Below, one piece after another: positions 1 through 4,949 of a stretch of 5,423 bases of DNA (positions within the stretch are counted from its first letter, which is position 1; every line of letters starts with the position of its first letter). The position numbers and the translations under genes are program-made. The notes below the pieces were generated by a model, which made no database searches, was not told the origin of the DNA, and saw only the letters and a program-made list of their open reading frames with translations. The stretch is taken from the NCBI GenBank assembly GCA_934101235.1, contig CAKORH010000077.1, forward strand, positions 1 through 5,423, in the 5' to 3' direction. Source of the stretch: an uncultured Bacilli bacterium. Its GTDB lineage: Bacteria; Bacillota_I; Bacilli_A; RF39; UBA660.

Positions 1-839
1 GATAAAACTATTTTTATAGTGTTATCTCCAATAGTTAATGTTTCATTATTATCTACAGTTACAGTAGTACCTTCATCAGATTTTGCATCAATTTGTAATG
101 ATTCTACTTCATTTAATACTTTAAATTCATATTCTAATACTTTAGAATCAAAATCTCCAAAATCTATTTCTTTGTTTGTTTTTTTATCAGTTATTTTTAG
201 ATCTGTTAATGAAAGTTCTTTATTATTTGTTGAATTATTATAACAAGCATAATATGTAGTATTTTTTTCTACTTTAATTGTTCCACGTGAGCCTTCTTTA
301 CAAGTTGACTGTGTACCCCATCCATTAAATCCTTCTTTATCTAATGTAGGTAATGTTATTGAACATGTAGTACCACTTGAAACTTCACATTTTTTTTCGG
401 TTTTTTCTTCTTTATCTTGTAATATAACTGTATATGTTGTTTTATTTGCATTTGCTGTTGTAGTTGTAGTTGTTGTTTCTTGTTCTTTAACAGTAGTAGA
501 TACATAATTAGGATTTTTCATTGAAATTGCTGTTTTGTTTTTAGAATCACTAATTTCTATTATTGCTACTTCTATATTCGAGAATTTTTTTATATAATCC
601 TTATTTTTAATTTTAATCCTTGTTTCATTATTTTCATTTTTTGTTCCGACTTCGAAAAATGATGAAATATCTTCTCCATTATGATTAAATGTCAATTTAT
701 CTCCAACTACTTCAGTACAAGTAAAATTATTTACTGTATTTGGATCCATTACATTTTCAGAGCCACATTTAAGTGCATTAGCACTTATTAATGGTACAAA
801 CATAAACATTAAGCATATTATTAATTTAAGTTTTTTCAT
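1..839 (-). CDS. Secreted multidomain surface protein, N-terminal part (runs off the left edge)
   Basis: This open frame starts with ATG at 839 and has no stop down to base 1, so 279 residues are visible. An AGGG Shine-Dalgarno at 850-847 sits 7 bases upstream. Residues 1-22 look like a Sec signal peptide: Lys-rich start, hydrophobic core, and a SANA site suited to signal peptidase I. There is no lipobox. Residues 23-115 form an unrecognised domain with Cys25 and Cys41. A Thr-rich linker (122-128) follows. Residues 133-200 resemble a Listeria/Bacteroides (InlB B-type) repeat, with a GFNGWGT core and an NTTYYACY end; Cys151, 159, 180 and 199 could form disulfides. Residues 209-279 match the pattern of a cadherin-like beta-sandwich domain (LSLTDLKI start, YEF, then GDNTIKI). 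The likely role is extracellular binding or a cell-surface structural protein; ligand and C-terminal anchor are not visible. Secretion is well supported, the function is open. Confidence 0.85.
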   Translation of the reverse strand, partial: MKKLKLIICLMFMFVPLISANALKCGSENVMDPNTVNNFTCTEVVGDKLTFNHNGEDISSFFEVGTKNENNETRIKIKNKDYIKKFSNIEVAIIEISDSKNKTAISMKNPNYVSTTVKEQETTTTTTTANANKTTYTVILQDKEEKTEKKCEVSSGTTCSITLPTLDKEGFNGWGTQSTCKEGSRGTIKVEKNTTYYACYNNSTNNKELSLTDLKITDKKTNKEIDFGDFDSKVLEYEFKVLNEVESLQIDAKSDEGTTVTVDNNETLTIGDNTIKIVL

Positions 840-844
840 TATAT

Positions 845-850
845 CACCCT
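845..850 (-). promoter_or_regulatory. Ribosome binding site of the surface protein gene
   Basis: Minus-strand AGGGTG lies 7 bases (from AGGG) before the ATG at 839. It decides the start of the partial surface protein, because no other in-frame start with a comparable site lies near it. Confidence 0.7.
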
Positions 851-865
851 TTACTATTCATAATA

Positions 866-894
866 ATATTAACATATATTTTAAAAAAAGAAAA
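866..894 (-). promoter_or_regulatory. Possible promoter of the surface protein gene
   Basis: A promoter is expected here because a terminator lies just upstream. The best candidate is TG-T-TAATAT (874-866), an extended -10-like element with 4 of 6 matches to TATAAT. A weak TTTTCT at 894-889 lies 17 bases further up. It would give a leader of about 20 bases. The background is so AT-rich that chance matches are likely. Confidence 0.3.
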
Positions 895-896
895 TA

Positions 897-918
897 ATAA
901 AAAAAGGCTTTATAGCCT
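897..918 (-). terminator. Intrinsic terminator after the lipoprotein gene
   Basis: On the minus strand a perfect 5-bp stem AGGCT/AGCCT (918-914 with 909-905) closes a 4-base loop (ATAA). It is followed directly by a run of T (904-899) and a further AT-rich stretch. The 5' arm overlaps the TAG stop codon at 919-917, so translation ends inside the hairpin. It separates the lipoprotein gene from the surface protein gene. Confidence 0.75.
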
Positions 919-1456
919 AATATTCATATACACCATGAATTTTTTCTAATTGTTCGTTTGTCAAATCATTTATTTGCCATTTGTTATCTACTTTTGTTAA
1001 TTGAAACTCTATAGTATAATCTACTTTTTTATCTGTATTTTCTAGTTTTTCTAACTTATAATTAGTAAATAATTCTTCATCATATTTATCGTCTTTTTTA
1101 AATTTATCTGGATTTTTAACTAAGTAATCATTTGCTTCTTTATCAACAGTATAATAATCATATACTGTAATTTGAGCAGTTACTGTAGCAGAATCTCCAT
1201 CTATTTTTTCATCCTTAATCTCATATTTCATATCCTTAAATTGTTTTAGATAAATATTTTTATATTTTTTATTTTGTTCATCTGTTAAATTATTATCATT
1301 TATATAATCATCTAATTCTACTACAATTTCTTCATCTTGGTTATTATATTTAGATAGTAATTTTTCTACAGCACTAGTTGGTGTGTTACCTAATGAGCAA
1401 GCAGTTGTTATTAACAATAGTAAACAAATAGAAAAAAGTGCAATTTTATTTTTCAT
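917..1456 (-). CDS. Small membrane lipoprotein with a possible NTF2-like/DUF4878-type domain
   Basis: The 179-residue product starts with a lipoprotein signal: Lys near the N terminus, a hydrophobic core (about 5-17) and the lipobox TTAC with Cys20 as the predicted lipidated residue. It should therefore be anchored to the outer face of the membrane. The mature part opens with a short helix (TSAVEKLLSKYNNQD, 26-40), then a charged helical stretch, then alternating strands (ATVTAQITVYDYY, 90-102; DYTIEFQLTKVDNKWQI, 146-162) and a C-terminal helix. This resembles the small Firmicutes lipoproteins with a SnoaL/NTF2-like fold (DUF4878 or similar), but I cannot assign a family firmly. No catalytic motif is visible and the specific role is unknown. 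It follows the S66 peptidase gene by 47 bases and ends in its own terminator. Confidence 0.85.
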   Translation of the reverse strand: MKNKIALFSICLLLLITTACSLGNTPTSAVEKLLSKYNNQDEEIVVELDDYINDNNLTDEQNKKYKNIYLKQFKDMKYEIKDEKIDGDSATVTAQITVYDYYTVDKEANDYLVKNPDKFKKDDKYDEELFTNYKLEKLENTDKKVDYTIEFQLTKVDNKWQINDLTNEQLEKIHGVYEY

Positions 1457-1462
1457 ATATCT

Positions 1463-1467
1463 CTCCT
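1463..1467 (-). promoter_or_regulatory. Ribosome binding site of the lipoprotein gene
   Basis: Minus-strand AGGAG at 1467-1463, inside GAGGAGAG, lies 6 bases before the ATG at 1456. It is a strong site and fixes the start. Confidence 0.85.
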
Positions 1468-1482
1468 CATAATTAATATGAG
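1466..1482 (-). repeat. Short inverted repeat overlapping the lipoprotein RBS
   Basis: A 6-bp inverted repeat, CTCATA/TATGAG, with a 5-base loop covers 1466-1482. The 3' arm on the minus strand runs into the GAGGAG ribosome site. No T tract follows, so it is not a terminator. It could be a weak RNA hairpin or operator, or chance in AT-rich DNA. Confidence 0.35.
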
Positions 1483-1495
1483 TTATTATTTATTT

Positions 1496-1503
1496 TTTAT
1501 ACA
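1496..1503 (-). promoter_or_regulatory. Possible -10 element upstream of the lipoprotein gene
   Basis: Minus-strand TG followed directly by TATAAA (1501-1496, 5 of 6 matches to TATAAT) lies about 40 bases before the lipoprotein start, at the end of the S66 gene. No convincing -35 is present. The lipoprotein gene could instead be read through from mscL and the S66 gene, since no terminator lies between. Confidence 0.25.
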
Positions 1504-2481
1504 TTATTTTAATAAAGTTTCTATGTAGGTTGTTTTTTTATTACTCACTATTTTTACATATGATCCATTTATAATAGTCATCTTAGGTGCTACATGTCCT
1601 ATATCTAAATCATATACTATTTTTATATCTGGTATGACATCTTTTATAACATCCTCATATGTTTTATTTGTATAACCATTTTTAAATAAAATTCTACCTA
1701 TTAAAATACATTTAGTATACTCAAAATATCCTGCATATTTAAATTTATAAAGAATATTATATAATGTTTCTTTAGATAAACTAAATATATCAAAAAACCA
1801 TATTATACCTTCTTTTCTATATCTATTTATAAATTCTTTTGTATAATCGTACTTTGTTCCAATGATATTATCTATTACGTCTAAGCAACCACCTATTATT
1901 CTTCCCTCTACACATACATCACCATTTAAATTTTTTATTATTACTGGTTCGGTTAAATTATAAGAATTATCATCCTTTTTTTCTATTTCGTAAAAATCAT
2001 ATTTGTGTTGAGGAAGTATTTTCCCTTTAAGTAAATTTATATTATATAAAAGTGATTTATGTAGTACTGTTTGATCAAAACTTGTTGAATTATTACCATA
2101 TATAGTTGCTATATCATATTTAGTTGTAATATAGAATAAAATACTTGTTGGATCACTATAGCCTTCTATCCATTTTGGATTTTCTTTTATTAAATCAAAA
2201 TCTATATATTCTAATGAACTTATACAAAAATCTCCACCACATGCATTTAATATACATTTTACGTTTTTATTTTTTAATAATTCATTAAATTCTTTTCCTC
2301 TATTTTGACTAGTATTACTTATTTCATTATTGTTTCTAACACTTTTTGTTTCTACAATATTGAAATATTTTTTTAAATTATTAATAGATTTTATATAATT
2401 ATTAAGTTTGTGTCCTACTCCACTTGAAGGTGCAGTTATTCCTATTAAATCTTTATCTTTTAAAAATTCTGGATATATCAT
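1504..2481 (-). CDS. LD-carboxypeptidase / MccF-like peptidase (family S66)
   Basis: S66 serine peptidases act without a signal peptide in the cytoplasm. They trim the terminal D-Ala from tetrapeptide muropeptides during wall recycling (LdcA), or cleave microcin C-type toxins (MccF). This 325-residue protein has the usual family length. Landmarks in order: TAPSS near the N terminus (16-20); CGGD (81-84), where GGD is more like the MccF branch than E. coli LdcA; GYSDPT (107-112) with nucleophile Ser109; YGNN (128-131); EGRIIGGCLDVI (192-203); IIWFFD (226-231); and DIGHVAP (293-299) with catalytic His296. Family members normally have Glu at the position of Asp231 (as in WFLE or WYLE), so the triad here reads Ser-Asp-His. 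The ATG lies two bases after the mscL stop. The nearest Shine-Dalgarno (AAAGGA, inside the mscL end) is about 12 bases away, suggesting translational coupling. Family sure; substrate unknown. Confidence 0.9.
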   Translation of the reverse strand: MIYPEFLKDKDLIGITAPSSGVGHKLNNYIKSINNLKKYFNIVETKSVRNNNEISNTSQNRGKEFNELLKNKNVKCILNACGGDFCISSLEYIDFDLIKENPKWIEGYSDPTSILFYITTKYDIATIYGNNSTSFDQTVLHKSLLYNINLLKGKILPQHKYDFYEIEKKDDNSYNLTEPVIIKNLNGDVCVEGRIIGGCLDVIDNIIGTKYDYTKEFINRYRKEGIIWFFDIFSLSKETLYNILYKFKYAGYFEYTKCILIGRILFKNGYTNKTYEDVIKDVIPDIKIVYDLDIGHVAPKMTIINGSYVKIVSNKKTTYIETLLK

Positions 2482-2483
2482 AA

Positions 2484-2891
2484 CTATTTTTTATCCTTTA
2501 ATAAATCTCTTATCTCTGTTAAAAGAATTTCTTCATTTGATTTTTTTGGTTCTTCTTTTTCTTCTACTTTATTTTTCTTTAACTTTTTATCTGCATCTTC
2601 TTTAATCTTATTAAATACTTTTACTATTATAAATATACAGAATGCCATTAATAAAAAGTCTATTATATTTTGTATAAAAATCCCATAATTAATCGTTGCA
2701 TCTTTAAATTTGATAGTTAGATTTGAAAAATCATGTCCTCCTGTTATTATACCTAATATTGGCATAAAAATGTCTGTTACCAAACTTGATACTATTTTTT
2801 GAAATGCTCCACCTATAATTACACCAACTGCTAAATCTAATACATTACCTTTACTAATAAAATCTTTAAATTCATTTAATAATTTTTTCAT
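2484..2891 (-). CDS. mscL: Large-conductance mechanosensitive channel MscL
   Basis: MscL forms a homopentameric membrane channel that opens under high tension and releases solutes during hypo-osmotic shock. The product is 135 residues, close to the E. coli length (136). Visible parts: amphipathic N-terminal helix (1-13); pore helix TM1 (about 17-46), with the hallmark NVLDLAVGVIIGGAF; extracellular loop (about 50-70); TM2 (about 71-95); a Lys/Glu-rich linker (97-118); and the C-terminal bundle helix with EILLTEIRDLLK (121-132). The start is ATG 2891, with AGAGG 7 bases upstream. The frame extends to a TTG at 2921, but that TTG touches the -10 box, so the longer form is unlikely. It is first in a two-gene unit with the S66 peptidase, spaced by 2 bases. 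Confidence 0.95.
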   Translation of the reverse strand: MKKLLNEFKDFISKGNVLDLAVGVIIGGAFQKIVSSLVTDIFMPILGIITGGHDFSNLTIKFKDATINYGIFIQNIIDFLLMAFCIFIIVKVFNKIKEDADKKLKKNKVEEKEEPKKSNEEILLTEIRDLLKDKK

Positions 2892-2898
2892 ATTTTTA

Positions 2899-2903
2899 CC
2901 TCT
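2899..2903 (-). promoter_or_regulatory. Ribosome binding site deciding the mscL start
   Basis: Minus-strand AGAGG (2903-2899) lies 7 bases before ATG 2891. It selects this ATG over the in-frame TTG at 2921, which has no such site. Confidence 0.75.
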
Positions 2904-2912
2904 TTCTTTTTT

Positions 2913-2941
2913 ATTATACAAGATTTCTAAATTAAAAAAAA
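2913..2941 (-). promoter_or_regulatory. Promoter of mscL (perfect -10 box)
   Basis: A consensus TATAAT stands at 2918-2913 on the minus strand, about 21 bases before the mscL ATG, giving a short leader. The -35 position (2941-2936, 17-base spacer) is only TTTTTT, part of a T8 run, so the match there is poor. The same T run may serve the terminator of the gene upstream. Confidence 0.6.
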
Positions 2942-2959
2942 GTTATTTACTTACTTTTC
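2934..2959 (-). terminator. Weak terminator-like hairpin after the acyltransferase pair
   Basis: Minus-strand AAAAGT (2958-2953) can pair with ACTTTT (2943-2938) around a 9-base loop, and the T run continues to 2934. The stem overlaps the TAA stop at 2953-2951. It holds a single G-C pair, so it is probably leaky; read-through into mscL is possible. Confidence 0.35.
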
Positions 2960-3547
2960 AGATAGATTTTGTTTCATTAGTTTTTTTACTTCTTTATATA
3001 ACTTTTCGTTTGCTTTTTCTAATGTCATATTTCCTACTTTAAACGGTTTACCATATCGTATAGTTAAATTTTTACTTCTAAATTTATAATCTCCAGTTAT
3101 ACCAAATGGTACTATTAAAGCATCACTTTTTTTTGCTAATGAAACTGCACCAAATTTGAATGGTAATAGAAGTGCATCTGTTTTATTTCTTGTTCCTTCT
3201 GGAAATATCCCTATTGCACCTCCATCATATAAAACACTTAGTGCATTATTAACTGCTTCTGGATCTTTTTTTGTTCTATCTACACTTATACATCCTGCAG
3301 CCTTAAAAAACCAAGCTGTTTTTTTTGAATCAAAATACTCTTTTTTAGCCATGTAATGAATACCTCTTTTAGTTGCTATTATTGTTAAAAATTGATCATA
3401 TAAGTGTACATGATTACCCGCTATAATAATTGGACCTTCAGTTGGTATATATTCTTTATTAATTATTTTTGGATTAAAGTATATTTTAAACAAATTACTA
3501 AATAATAATCTACCTATTTTATAAAATCTACTTATATTTTTATTCAT
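2951..3547 (-). CDS. PlsC-type lysophospholipid acyltransferase (second of a tandem pair)
   Basis: Enzymes of this family (1-acyl-glycerol-3-phosphate acyltransferase) add the sn-2 acyl chain to lysophosphatidic acid to make phosphatidic acid at the inner face of the membrane. From the ATG at 3547 the product is 198 residues, a short but normal length. All four motifs are present: I, NHVHLYD (45-51) with the HX4D catalytic pair His46 and Asp51; II, CISVDR (86-91); III, FPEGTR (115-120), which binds the phosphate; IV, VPFG (147-150 region). A hydrophobic N-terminal segment (11-25) may seat it on the membrane. An in-frame GTG at 3556 is possible but lies only one base from the AGGA motif; ATG 3547 with AGGA 10 bases upstream is better. 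The gene overlaps the upstream paralogue by 8 bases (3540-3547), so the two are probably co-translated. Which paralogue is the true PlsC cannot be told from sequence alone. Confidence 0.9.
   Translation of the reverse strand: MNKNISRFYKIGRLLFSNLFKIYFNPKIINKEYIPTEGPIIIAGNHVHLYDQFLTIIATKRGIHYMAKKEYFDSKKTAWFFKAAGCISVDRTKKDPEAVNNALSVLYDGGAIGIFPEGTRNKTDALLLPFKFGAVSLAKKSDALIVPFGITGDYKFRSKNLTIRYGKPFKVGNMTLEKANEKLYKEVKKLMKQNLSEK
3263..3289 (-). repeat. 27-base exact direct repeat, copy in the second acyltransferase
   Basis: This stretch is identical at every base to 3843-3869 in the neighbouring paralogue, in the same orientation and 580 bases away. It encodes motif II and flank, ISVDRTKKD, in the same reading frame in both genes. 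Confidence 0.85.
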
Positions 3548-4124
3548 TATTATCACTTCCTATATTATTAATTATATTTTTTAATTTATTGTTACTAATT
3601 TCTATGTCTTTTGTTGCAATAAATTTTTCTGTAAATACAATTTTTATACTTTTTTTAAATGGTTTATATTCTCCTATAATTTTAAACGGTAATATTTCAG
3701 TGTTTGTTTTATATGATAATCTTACTGTACCAGTTTTAAACGGTAATAATTCTTTCTTTTCTTTTTCAGTAGTACCTTCTGGAAATATTAATACTACACA
3801 ATCATTTTTTAAGTATTTTTCTGCATTTTCTAATGCACTTTTATCTTTTTTTGTTCTATCTACACTTATTAAACCTAAATTATTAAATATTATTTTTTTA
3901 GGGCCCCTAAATAATTCTATTTTTGCTAAAAAATGTATGTTTCTTTTTGTTGTTGACATTAATAATAATGGATCTAACTTTGAAGTATGATTACCTGCTA
4001 AAATTATTTTTTTATCTTTAGGAATATTTTCTACTCCAATAATAATTGGTCTATATATTAATTTAAATAAAAATGTTATTATTGGTCTTACAATTTTATA
4101 TAAAAATGTATCATTATATTTCAT
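3540..4124 (-). CDS. PlsC-type lysophospholipid acyltransferase (first of a tandem pair)
   Basis: This 194-residue protein is a paralogue of the downstream gene, alignable along its whole length but clearly diverged. Family motifs: I, NHTSKLD (45-51) with His46 and Asp51; II, ISVDRT (86-91); III, FPEGTT (114-119), where the usual final Arg of EGTR is Thr; IV, LPFK (145-148). The N-terminal segment (9-28) is hydrophobic and probably contacts the membrane. The expected reaction is acylation of lysophosphatidic acid or a related lysolipid; the Arg-to-Thr change may alter phosphate binding or substrate. The start at ATG 4124 has AGAGG 7 bases upstream. Its own promoter lies in the gap after rplT. 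Its TAA stop overlaps the next gene's ATG. Confidence 0.9.
   Translation of the reverse strand: MKYNDTFLYKIVRPIITFLFKLIYRPIIIGVENIPKDKKIILAGNHTSKLDPLLLMSTTKRNIHFLAKIELFRGPKKIIFNNLGLISVDRTKKDKSALENAEKYLKNDCVVLIFPEGTTEKEKKELLPFKTGTVRLSYKTNTEILPFKIIGEYKPFKKSIKIVFTEKFIATKDIEISNNKLKNIINNIGSDNNE
3843..3869 (-). repeat. 27-base exact direct repeat, copy in the first acyltransferase
   Basis: This is the partner of 3263-3289, encoding the same ISVDRTKKD motif with identical codons. A shorter 14-base match over FPEG of motif III also exists between the genes. Confidence 0.85.
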
Positions 4125-4130
4125 AAACTA

Positions 4131-4135
4131 ACCTC
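4131..4135 (-). promoter_or_regulatory. Ribosome binding site of the first acyltransferase
   Basis: Minus-strand AGAGG lies about 7 bases before ATG 4124, between the promoter and the start. It supports the chosen start. Confidence 0.7.
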
Positions 4136-4141
4136 TATTCA

Positions 4142-4170
4142 ATTATATCAAAAAAGAAAAAAAATAGATA
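4142..4170 (-). promoter_or_regulatory. Extended -10 promoter of the acyltransferase pair
   Basis: Minus-strand TG-A-TATAAT (4150-4142) is a full extended -10 with a perfect hexamer, about 18 bases before ATG 4124. The -35 position (4170-4165, 17-base spacer) reads TATCTA and is poor, as is usual with an extended -10. The element begins at the very end of the rplT terminator's T tract, so promoter and terminator share DNA. Confidence 0.7.
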
Positions 4171-4184
4171 TTAAATCTACTTTT
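4150..4184 (-). terminator. Intrinsic terminator of the infC-rpmI-rplT operon
   Basis: Minus-strand 4184-4175 pairs with 4169-4160 around the 5-base loop TTAAT. The core TAGAT/ATCTA is extended by a G-T wobble and four A-T pairs to 10 bp. It is followed by more T, C and then six T. The stem is AT-rich but the U tract is long. It begins 20 bases after the rplT stop. Confidence 0.7.
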
Positions 4185-4203
4185 AATTCTATTTTGTAAA
4201 GTT

Positions 4204-4734
4204 TTATTTTAATGATGAAATTAATTCATCTTTTTTCATTGTAGTATATCCACTAATTCCTTTATCTTTTGCTAATGCTTTTAATTCAGCAACTGTCATT
4301 TTTGATAAATCTTTAGATTCTTCTTTTACTTCAGTTTTTTTTGTTTCTTCTTTTTTTTCTACTTTTTTAACTGTTTTTCCTTCAAGAGCTGATTTTGAAA
4401 TTTCAACTAAATCACTGAATGCTTTTGGATTATCTATTGCTAATTCACTTAACATTTTTCTATTAATTGTTATTTCTGCTTTTGAAAGTCCAGCAATGAA
4501 TTTTGAATAACTAATATTATTTAATCTACAAGCAGCATTAATTCTTGTAATCCATAATTTTCTGAAGTTTCTTTTGTTTGCTCTTCTATCTCTATAAGCG
4601 TATACTCCACTATGAAATACTTGTTCTTGAGCAGTTTTGAATAATCTATGTTTACTACCAAAGTAACCTTTAGCAGCTTTTAATACTTTTCTTCTTCTGT
4701 TTTTTGCAACAGTTCCACCTTTAACTCTAGTCAT
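4204..4734 (-). CDS. rplT: Ribosomal protein bL20 with a C-terminal Rho_N/SAP-like domain
   Basis: L20 binds 23S rRNA and is an early assembly protein of the large subunit. In many Firmicutes it also represses its own infC-rpmI-rplT mRNA. Residues 1-117 are a typical L20: the basic N-terminal helix (RVKGGTVAKNRRRKVLK) through YFGSKHRLFKTA and AYRDRR, then the globular part with RKLWITRINAACR and INRKMLSELA. L20 normally stops near residue 118. Here it goes on with a Lys/Glu-rich linker (118-141), then about 35 residues that match the Rho_N (Rho N-terminal, SAP-like) pattern: DLSKMTVAELKALAKDKGI, then GYTTMKKDELISSLK. That fold often binds nucleic acid. The linker is coded by two A8 runs. The start at ATG 4734 is 12 bases after the rpmI stop, with a modest GGTGAAG ribosome site. 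Confidence 0.95.
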   Translation of the reverse strand: MTRVKGGTVAKNRRRKVLKAAKGYFGSKHRLFKTAQEQVFHSGVYAYRDRRANKRNFRKLWITRINAACRLNNISYSKFIAGLSKAEITINRKMLSELAIDNPKAFSDLVEISKSALEGKTVKKVEKKEETKKTEVKEESKDLSKMTVAELKALAKDKGISGYTTMKKDELISSLK

Positions 4735-4746
4735 TACACTTCACCA

Positions 4747-4935
4747 TTAGATGACATTTTTTAACTTGTCAACTGTTCCTTTCGATAATTTTCCAGCTTT
4801 TCTTCTTTGTCTAACTGCTTTTGCTGTATCTTTTGCAGTTTGGTGGTTTCCACCAGATTTTTTATAAGTGATTGTACCACTTTTATGTTTATTTAAAACT
4901 TTACTACTTGCCTTATGTGTTTTTTGTTTTGGCAT
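4747..4935 (-). CDS. rpmI: Ribosomal protein bL35
   Basis: L35 is a small basic protein of the 50S subunit. The product is 62 residues, within the normal 62-66 range. It begins with the hallmark MPKQKTHKASSK, has a basic middle with HQTAKDTAKAVRQRRK, and ends KLSKGTVDKLKNVI, matching the family layout. The middle sits where most homologues have a short HR/KTKK stretch. An excellent AGGAGG site (4949-4944) lies 8 bases before the ATG and overlaps the infC stop, so translation is probably coupled. It lies in the universal order infC, rpmI, rplT. Confidence 0.95.
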   Translation of the reverse strand: MPKQKTHKASSKVLNKHKSGTITYKKSGGNHQTAKDTAKAVRQRRKAGKLSKGTVDKLKNVI

Positions 4936-4943
4936 ACTAATTT

Positions 4944-4949
4944 CCTCCT
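4944..4949 (-). promoter_or_regulatory. Consensus Shine-Dalgarno of rpmI, overlapping the infC stop
   Basis: Minus-strand AGGAGG directly follows and partly shares bases with the TAA stop of infC (4951-4949). It is the strongest ribosome site in the window and fits coupled synthesis of IF3 and L35. Confidence 0.85.

Noticed and set aside
19..243. Plus-strand open frame of 74 codons
   Set aside because: It is a shadow of the minus-strand surface protein gene, which has a signal peptide, ribosome site and recognisable domains.
2408..2605. Plus-strand open frame of 65 codons
   Set aside because: It lies across the S66/mscL junction, opposite two well-supported genes, with no ribosome site or family likeness. 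Its hydrophobic look comes from antisense reading of Lys/Glu-rich codons.
2892..2921. Longer MscL form starting at TTG 2921
   Set aside because: The TTG abuts the TATAAT box and has no ribosome site. The extra ten residues are not part of the family, and ATG 2891 has a good AGAGG.
3156..3356. Plus-strand open frame of 66 codons
   Set aside because: It is antisense to the conserved acyltransferase motifs II and III.
3548..3556. GTG start three codons before the second acyltransferase ATG
   Set aside because: The AGGA ribosome motif ends one base before this GTG, too close to be used. ATG 3547 is correctly spaced.
3589..3990. Plus-strand open frame of 133 codons
   Set aside because: It is long because of AT richness, but wholly antisense to the first acyltransferase, whose four family motifs are intact.
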